A stretch of DNA of 24,824 nucleotides from a virus. Where the stretch lies: IMG/VR virus record IMGVR_UViG_3300028417_000019, positions 1-24,824 of that record, one strand, 5' to 3'. Shown here in pieces: positions 20,667 to 24,824 of the stretch. Position 1 is the stretch's first letter, and each line of letters begins with the position of its first letter. Position numbers and translations under genes: made by a program. The notes beneath the pieces are model-generated. The model ran no database searches, was not told the origin of the DNA, and saw only the letters and a program-made list of their open reading frames with translations.

Positions 20667-21966
20667 GGCGGTTGACCTTTATTACAAAAAAACACGTTCG
20701 GGCTGTCCGGTGCACGGCACGACACTTGCCAACGACAATGATGTTAAAACACCGGATTTCGGGTTGAATGAAAACCAATTGAAAAAGGTTTTAAAACAGA
20801 TTGAAAACAATCCGAAACAAATGATAAACCCGGAGTTGTTTACTTATACCTACCGGATGTTAAATAAAGGATTAAGCCAAGCTTTTGATAAAATAAATAT
20901 AACTGATCCAAATTTTATCAAGGTGCAAAAAATGCGCAAAAGCTTGGCGGTGTTCTCTGCCTACAAAACAGCCCACCAAACAGCCGACCTTAAAAAAGCC
21001 CTGCAACACGAAAAAACAGCCGAAGTGGCACAAATGGTCAATACCCGCTATAACAACGACTGGTTACGCACCGAATACGTGCATACGGTTCGTAGCGCCC
21101 GCCACGCCAATAACTTTTGGCAGTATCAAAATGATAAAGACCTGTATCCGTATCTCGAATATACACCCAGCCGAAGTGCCGAGCCACGCAACGAACACAA
21201 AAAGTTGTATGGTATTGTAAAACCGGTGGACGATGCTTTTTGGGATACTTGGCTACCGCCCAACGATTGGGGCTGTAAGTGTGGGGTAAAGCAAGTAAGA
21301 GAACCCGGAGCGCCCAAAGAACTGCCGGAGATTAAAAAACCGCCTGCCGTTATGCGACATAATCCCGCTAAAACAGGTGAGATTTTTAGCAACAAACATC
21401 CGATGGTAAAAAGAGTAACCGGTAACGCCAAAAAACAAATATATAAGGAGTTGCAAATATTAAAGAAAAAAACACCTGCTATATTAGCATATACAGGCAA
21501 AAATAAAGCAAAACTCTATATTAATGTATTTGCCAGTGATGCCCAAGATTTTAATGTTAATTTAACACATGCAAAGATACTGACAGATAACGGCTTTAAT
21601 ATTATACTATTGCACTATACAGATATACAGGGATTAAAAAATCCCGAGTTGCTTTTTATAGATCAGAAATTAATAGGCGATTTTGTTGTTGAGCGTAAGA
21701 CAAAAAATGTGGAAAAGTATATCAAAAATGCCTTTTCAGATAAATATAGAAAGGGTAAGCAATTAAATAAGTTCAATAAATCTGTTATTGTAATTAAAAT
21801 TGATAAAAATGAAATTATAAACGCGGCTCGAAAAATAAACGGTGAATTCAAAAGCCATAGCCAATCCCATAAAGTTATAGTGATAATTGATAACAAAGTA
21901 GCAGAAGTGAGTAAAACAATGAAGTATGAAGATATATTGTCTGAAATGACAAAAGCAAGTAAATAA
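20653..21966 (+). CDS. MuF-type head protein with C-terminal nuclease-toxin-like domain
   Basis: This is a 437-residue protein. The N-terminal part (about 1-225) is a phage head morphogenesis domain (MuF, SPP1 gp7 type), with EYVHTVRSARHANNFWQYQ (141-159), a Pro-Arg rich segment and WGCKCGVKQV (206-215, Cys208 and Cys210). The C-terminal part (about 285-437) has a different, AT-richer composition. It resembles the CdiA-C type nuclease domains of polymorphic toxins: THAKILTDNGFNIILL (305-320), GLKNPELLF (327-335) and GDFVVERK (342-349). Glu332, Asp343, Glu347 and Lys349 fit a PD-(D/E)xK active site. MuF-fused toxins in temperate phages are known. The likely substrate is RNA (perhaps tRNA), by family analogy only. 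Two terminators follow. No immunity gene is obvious. Confidence 0.75.
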   Translation: MSFGAAVDLYYKKTRSGCPVHGTTLANDNDVKTPDFGLNENQLKKVLKQIENNPKQMINPELFTYTYRMLNKGLSQAFDKINITDPNFIKVQKMRKSLAVFSAYKTAHQTADLKKALQHEKTAEVAQMVNTRYNNDWLRTEYVHTVRSARHANNFWQYQNDKDLYPYLEYTPSRSAEPRNEHKKLYGIVKPVDDAFWDTWLPPNDWGCKCGVKQVREPGAPKELPEIKKPPAVMRHNPAKTGEIFSNKHPMVKRVTGNAKKQIYKELQILKKKTPAILAYTGKNKAKLYINVFASDAQDFNVNLTHAKILTDNGFNIILLHYTDIQGLKNPELLFIDQKLIGDFVVERKTKNVEKYIKNAFSDKYRKGKQLNKFNKSVIVIKIDKNEIINAARKINGEFKSHSQSHKVIVIIDNKVAEVSKTMKYEDILSEMTKASK

Positions 21967-21979
21967 ATACTTGCTTTTG
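21950..21979 (+). terminator. Intrinsic terminator overlapping the MuF-toxin stop codon
   Basis: CAAAAGCAAGTA (21950-21961) pairs perfectly with TACTTGCTTTTG (21968-21979), 12 bp. The TAA stop lies in the 6-nt loop. The 3' arm contains TTTT. It could lower expression of the genes that follow. Confidence 0.65.
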
Positions 21980-22021
21980 GGCCGGGTGGAGTCGTTGCCG
22001 CCTCCCCCCAAATGAGTTACA

Positions 22022-22047
22022 AAAAAGCTACCCGAAAGTAGCTTTTT
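22022..22047 (+). terminator. Second intrinsic terminator, with outer G/C arms
   Basis: AAAAAGCTAC (22022-22031) pairs with GTAGCTTTTT (22038-22047), giving a 10-bp stem ending in a T-run. CCCCCCA (22004-22010) and TGGGGGG (22053-22059) could form an outer stem around it. Being self-complementary, it could act in both directions. Confidence 0.7.
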
Positions 22048-22076
22048 ATAAGTGGGGGGCTTGATCTCTCGCGCCC

Positions 22077-22100
22077 GTAAAGTCCCGACTTACTTTACAA
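22077..22100. promoter_or_regulatory. Operator-like site upstream of the gpG-like gene
   Basis: GTAAAGT (22077-22083) and ACTTTAC (22092-22098) form an inverted repeat. TTACTTTACAA (22090-22100) is the exact complement of the first 11 bases of the tandem operators at 16895-16934. It lies after two terminators and 34 bp before the gpG-like gene, so it may mark a second promoter under the same regulator. No TAnnTTTG box is visible. Confidence 0.45.
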
Positions 22101-22133
22101 ATATACAACAAAACCTATACCAATGTCAAGTAA

Positions 22134-22697
22134 ATGAAAAAAAAATTTAACATAGTAGGAAACTTTGCCCGCTTACAGCAGTATATTGCCAATGACGCTC
22201 CGCGTATTATGGGTATTGAAGCGGTTAACCATTTTAAAGAAAGCTTTGAAAAAGGCGGATTTACCGACCGCTCTTTTGTGCCGTGGCATATTGCCAAACG
22301 GCTCGACAGCAGTAGCCCGTGGTTTGGTTTTCAATACCGGGCACGTGTGGCAACTCCCGACAATCACCCTAAACGAAAGGGAGCCAAACAGCCGTATAAA
22401 CCCCGCAAAGTAAACCCGATAACCAATTACAGCCCTGCAGCAACCAAACGCAAAACCCTTACCGGACTTACCGGAGACTTGGGCGACAGCATACATTATA
22501 TTATCCGAAACGGCAAAGTAATTGTCCGCAGTGACTTGCCCTATGCACGCGTGCAAAACGAAGGCGGAATGATAAAAGTATTTGGAAAGAAAAGCGTTTA
22601 CCTGCGACCGCGTAAGTTTGTAGGATACAGCTTTGTGCTACAAAACCGCATACATAATATATTAAAACAAGATATTGATAAAATTTTACGACTATGA
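22134..22697 (+). CDS. Virion morphogenesis protein (Mu gpG-like)
   Basis: The 187-residue protein has a basic N-terminus, a helical region with EAVNHFKESFEKGGFTDRSFVPW typical of gpG (about residues 28-50), and a basic, Arg/Lys-rich central segment. A C-terminal RVQNEGGMIKVFGKKSVYLRPR pattern (about 140-161) follows. gpG-type proteins close the tail or link head and tail. It has its own possible regulatory site upstream after two terminators. It overlaps the next gene by four bases (ATGA). Confidence 0.75.
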   Translation: MKKKFNIVGNFARLQQYIANDAPRIMGIEAVNHFKESFEKGGFTDRSFVPWHIAKRLDSSSPWFGFQYRARVATPDNHPKRKGAKQPYKPRKVNPITNYSPAATKRKTLTGLTGDLGDSIHYIIRNGKVIVRSDLPYARVQNEGGMIKVFGKKSVYLRPRKFVGYSFVLQNRIHNILKQDIDKILRL

Positions 22698-23146
22698 AAC
22701 AACTACTTAACAGCATTATTAAACGCATAGACAGCGGACAATTGGTTAAATACATTGATGCCGATTGGGGACAAATAGACTTTTATAACCCGAATGCACC
22801 GGTGCAGTTCCCAGCCGTGTTGGTCGATATTACCAATGTGCAGTTTAGTGATATAGGTATGAGCAAAAACGCCATTCCGGAAAATCGCCAACAAGCAAGC
22901 GGACAAATAAGCATTCGTATAGCTGACTACAAGCTGGGTAATACCAGCGCACGGGCACCGCAATGGCAAAAAGACAATGTGTATAAAATATGGGATATTA
23001 TGGACGGACTGCACAAACTGTTACATGGCTGGCGGCCACTTGATAACAGCGGTAAACTGATACGTGCTTCGCTACAACGTATTAAACGCAATGACGGTAT
23101 GCAAGAGTATGTTGTTACTTACAGTTTTGGGCTTCACAACGTTTAG
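22694..23146 (+). CDS. Mu gp37-like tail terminator protein (DUF1834-like)
   Basis: The 150-residue protein starts by four-base overlap with the gpG-like gene. Features are QFPAVLVDITNVQFSDIG (about residues 38-55), QASGQISIRIADY (about 68-80) and a C-terminal beta strand YVVTYSFGL. This resembles tail terminator or completion proteins of the gpU/gp37 kind. In Mu, gp36 and gp37 are neighbours; here they are separated by portal, MuF and gpG. It ends in a 32-nt convergent overlap with the leftward gene at 23115-23375. Confidence 0.65.
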   Translation: MKQLLNSIIKRIDSGQLVKYIDADWGQIDFYNPNAPVQFPAVLVDITNVQFSDIGMSKNAIPENRQQASGQISIRIADYKLGNTSARAPQWQKDNVYKIWDIMDGLHKLLHGWRPLDNSGKLIRASLQRIKRNDGMQEYVVTYSFGLHNV

Positions 23147-23375
23147 GGTGCAGCTTGGCGTCAATTTCGGCAATTTCTTTGTCTATATTGGTGTTAAAAA
23201 TCTCGTAAAGCGTTTGCCTACTGATAAAGAATTTGGGATAAATATAGTTGCGCCACACAAAAGTAACCGGCACCCATTGTGTTTTTTTTTCAAAATAATA
23301 ATCACGTATTTGCCGATAACGTTGCAAAGTGTGTTTACGTCTCAATAATTTGGTTCGTTCGCCCTGTGTAAGCAT
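23115..23375 (-). CDS. Small conserved basic protein
   Basis: The 86-residue protein is rich in Lys, Arg and aromatic residues, with VWRNYIYPKFFISRQTLYEI (about 40-59) and an N-terminal helical segment TKLLRRKHTLQRYRQIRDYY (about 8-27). The C-terminal part (EIAEIDAKLHPKRCEAQNC) contains two Cys. The pattern is reminiscent of small proteins in Bacteroidetes phages, but I know no function. It has the best-matching promoter of the window and overlaps the end of the gp37-like gene convergently. The ATG lies four bases from the -7 box, so the mRNA is probably leaderless or nearly so. Confidence 0.65.
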   Translation of the reverse strand: MLTQGERTKLLRRKHTLQRYRQIRDYYFEKKTQWVPVTFVWRNYIYPKFFISRQTLYEIFNTNIDKEIAEIDAKLHPKRCEAQNCK

Positions 23376-23379
23376 ACTA

Positions 23380-23411
23380 CAAAGATAATGGCGCTTGTAG
23401 TAATAACCAAA
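23380..23411 (-). promoter_or_regulatory. Bacteroidota-type promoter with leaderless start
   Basis: Read leftward: TTTG (23408-23411), 20 bp spacer, TATCTTTG (23380-23387). Both boxes match the Bacteroides consensus exactly. Only four bases separate the -7 box from the ATG at 23375, so the transcript would begin at or within a few bases of the start codon. Confidence 0.7.
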
Positions 23412-23420
23412 TACTTATAT

Positions 23421-23453
23421 AAAAAACCGCCCCCAAGACAGTTGTGGGCGGTT
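23421..23453 (-). terminator. Intrinsic terminator of the dinD-like gene
   Basis: AACCGCCC (23425-23432) pairs with GGGCGGTT (23446-23453), with an inner CAA/TTG extension and a 5-nt loop. Leftward, the stem is followed by TTTTTT (including the last stem bases). It lies 20 bp after the DinD stop and ends the leftward transcript before the promoter of the next gene. Confidence 0.85.
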
Positions 23454-23473
23454 AATAAGATCATATATATTTA

Positions 23474-24298
23474 TTATTTTTTATTTTTTTTATCTATTCG
23501 TTTCATTTCCCTGCTAACTTTTTTTATATCTTTTTTTACAGATGGCAACTCTTTCTTAGCCTGTGGCAAATTTTCAGGGCTTACTCCCATATTCTTTTTA
23601 ATAATATTTCTCACCTCCTTACCTACATTATAATGTGTTTGTTCAAGCGCTCTTTGTCCCTTTACATTTTTATTTTTAATACGCTCTTCTGTTTGCGTTA
23701 TTCTAAATAAATTAGCGGCAAGCTCTGTGCGTCCCATATTATCCATTAGCTTGCGTTTGTCAATTTTTCTACGTCTTGCCAATTTCCACGATTCCATATT
23801 ATAAAGACCTAAATAACCGGCATTTTGGAATTTCGCATAGTCAGACACACCGTGACCTTTCGCTGTTGATGCTAATGACTTATTCCCCTCTATTAATTCA
23901 TCTCGTATTAACAATCTATCAAAGTCATCTCTATTTTGTAAATATATTTCAAACTTTCGGGTCTGTTCTGCAAAATATTGCTGTGCCTTTGCTACTTCAG
24001 GCTTTTTTGGGTTGCCATTCATAACAACTAAGTAACAAGCAAATCTTGTTAATTTAAAATCATTAATTTCTTTACCGTCAATATTTCTTTTTTCTAAAAT
24101 AATATTCTCATAATGTGGAATATTTAAAGTAATAAACGCTTTTGTTGCCCTGTCAATTACTTTTTTAAATGACTTCATATCAGGGTAATCAAGCATCTTC
24201 ATAAGATCACTTGCCCACCAATAAGTAATGCCATTTTCATTTTTAAAATCTTCAAACGATAAAGAACTATCGCCCGTATTAGTTATTATGTCACTCAT
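23474..24298 (-). CDS. dinD: DinD-like DNA damage-inducible protein
   Basis: The ATG at 24298 gives 274 residues, the usual DinD length. A longer open frame from 24394 runs through promoter and terminator structures and is not used. Matches to E. coli DinD include KLTRFACYLVVMNGNPKKPEV (about residues 99-118) and FQNAGYLGLYNME (about 168-180). MDNMGRTELAANLFRITQTEE (about 197-217) and the NVGKEVRNII segment follow. DinD inhibits RecA filament activities and is LexA-controlled in E. coli. In a prophage it could modulate induction or repair. Here it has its own promoter, a palindrome over the -33 region, and a terminator, so it is an independent unit. Confidence 0.85.
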   Translation of the reverse strand: MSDIITNTGDSSLSFEDFKNENGITYWWASDLMKMLDYPDMKSFKKVIDRATKAFITLNIPHYENIILEKRNIDGKEINDFKLTRFACYLVVMNGNPKKPEVAKAQQYFAEQTRKFEIYLQNRDDFDRLLIRDELIEGNKSLASTAKGHGVSDYAKFQNAGYLGLYNMESWKLARRRKIDKRKLMDNMGRTELAANLFRITQTEERIKNKNVKGQRALEQTHYNVGKEVRNIIKKNMGVSPENLPQAKKELPSVKKDIKKVSREMKRIDKKNKK

Positions 24299-24316
24299 GA
24301 TGAAAAATTTATAATA

Positions 24317-24348
24317 CAAAGCTACAAAAAAAAACAACCGGTCACAAA
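24317..24348 (-). promoter_or_regulatory. Promoter of the dinD-like gene
   Basis: Read leftward: TTTG (24345-24348), 20 bp spacer, TAGCTTTG (24317-24324), both exact matches to the Bacteroidota consensus. It lies 18 bp before the ATG at 24298. The -33 box is in the centre of a palindrome, so a repressor bound there would block it. Confidence 0.7.
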
Positions 24349-24360
24349 TTGCGACCGGTT
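24326..24360 (-). terminator. Palindrome with T-run: terminator and possible operator
   Basis: AACCGGTC (24336-24343) pairs with GACCGGTT (24353-24360) across a 9-nt centre. Leftward, the stem is followed by G and nine T (24326-24334), which fits an intrinsic terminator for the gene at 24412-24639. The same sequence overlaps the -33 box of the dinD promoter and could also be an operator. Confidence 0.65.
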
Positions 24361-24372
24361 TACTTCTTTTAA

Positions 24373-24405
24373 CGTCCAGACCTGTGGCTTGCACAGGCGG
24401 GGACG
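24373..24405 (-). other. Nested hairpin downstream of the Cys-rich gene
   Basis: CCTGTG/CACAGG (24381-24386 with 24392-24397) sits inside CGTCC/GGACG (24373-24377 with 24401-24405), separated by a 3-by-3 internal loop. It directly follows the gene stop at 24412 and precedes the terminator. It may protect the mRNA 3' end. Confidence 0.5.
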
Positions 24406-24411
24406 GGTTTC

Positions 24412-24639
24412 TTATGAGTTGTCCTTCTCAAATCGTTTACCACAAATTTGACATACCGGAACGGCATACTGACTGGCAAAGGCGTCATCATCTATGGCGG
24501 ATGTGCCGTTATCGTATTTGTGGCTACAAAGCTTTTGTATGTCTTTAATTATTGCATCTACCTGATCCAATTCATCTTGTATAAGTTGGCGTTTGCGTTG
24601 CCAAAATGCGATGCTATTTTTGAGTTCTTTTTGGGTCAT
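24412..24639 (-). CDS. Small coiled-coil protein with a Cys-rich zinc-like end
   Basis: The 75-residue protein has an N-terminal coiled coil (ELKNSIAFWQRKRQLIQDEL, about 5-24), then LCSHKYDNG and a C-terminal PVCQICGKRFEKDN. Cys and His spacing (C..H, then CxxC) fits a small zinc ribbon. The pattern is familiar from short phage proteins of unknown role. It overlaps the upstream partial gene by 26 nt and is followed by two RNA structures. Confidence 0.55.
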   Translation of the reverse strand: MTQKELKNSIAFWQRKRQLIQDELDQVDAIIKDIQKLCSHKYDNGTSAIDDDAFASQYAVPVCQICGKRFEKDNS

Positions 24640-24824
24640 TGTTTATTATTTTATCAATAATTAATCTTTCTTTCTTGACCCATTTGCCGTTTTCAAATAT
24701 CTCAATCGGTATGGATTGCTTTAATTTGTTCATATTTATAAATCTTCCATTATAAATATACGACTGTAAATTACAATGTATGATTTCGCCATTTTTAGCA
24801 ATATACATATCAAGTAAATCTTGG
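24614..24824 (-). CDS. Partial gene at the window edge
   Basis: The frame is open to the right edge. Within the window the first possible starts are the ATG at 24808 and the ATG at 24733. The visible part includes MYIAKNGEIIHCNLQ, IEIFENGKWVKKERLIID and KINNDPKRTQ-like basic ends. It overlaps the next gene by 26 nt, so the two probably belong to one transcript. Function is unknown. Confidence 0.5.
   Translation of the reverse strand, partial: QDLLDMYIAKNGEIIHCNLQSYIYNGRFINMNKLKQSIPIEIFENGKWVKKERLIIDKIINNDPKRTQK

Noticed and set aside
24299-24394. Longer start for the DinD-like gene
   Set aside because: The added residues are encoded by a palindrome, T-run and promoter boxes; DinD homologues begin near the ATG at 24298.

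Overview
The window looks like most of the structural half of a Mu-like (transposable, contractile-tailed) prophage in a member of the Bacteroidota. The host assignment is inferred from three things. Promoters at the right end fit TTTG-N20-TAnnTTTG. Starts are preceded by A/T-rich leaders, with no clear Shine-Dalgarno sequence. Several proteins (DUF6046-like baseplate protein, Mu gp29/gp30/gp36-like proteins) are of types I associate with Bacteroidota prophages. No transposase (MuA/MuB), integrase, tRNA, complete rRNA gene or CRISPR array is visible, so the early region and at least one phage end must lie outside the window.

Layout: 8-349 is a very AT-rich membrane-protein ORF that may be host DNA. 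A 22-bp-period repeat at 355-394 could mark a phage end. 431-995 holds a damaged modification cassette: a 43-aa ORF, the N-terminus of a P-loop ATPase, and the C-terminus of a D12-type adenine methylase fused by deletion. From 1154 to 16840 a long leftward operon encodes, in transcription order, prohead protease/scaffold, major capsid protein, a 260-bp non-coding stretch with strong RNA structure, a lysis cassette (holin candidate, endolysin, single-protein spanin), tail sheath, tail tube, tail assembly chaperone with an apparent -1 frameshift extension, tape measure, baseplate hub, spike and wedge proteins, and fibre/collar proteins. One small rightward membrane gene (10624-10893) is wedged into this operon.

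From 16986 to 23146 a divergent rightward operon encodes terminase small and large subunits, a gp36-like protein, the portal, a MuF-type head protein with a C-terminal nuclease-toxin-like domain, a gpG-like protein and a gp37-like protein. The intergenic region 16841-16985 between the operons carries two tandem 19-bp palindromic operators 21 bp apart, flanked by weak CAnnTTTG promoter boxes, which suggests coordinated control of both late operons. From 23115 to the right edge, leftward accessory or early genes follow: a small conserved protein, a DinD homologue with its own promoter and an overlapping palindrome, a small Cys-rich protein, and a partial gene.

The most unusual items are the structured RNA after the capsid gene, which contains a 33-nt stretch resembling a conserved segment of 23S rRNA; the MuF-toxin fusion, whose start codon sits in the loop of a perfect hairpin; an 86-nt near-perfect hairpin after the fibre gene; and palindromic repeats inserted inside coding genes.
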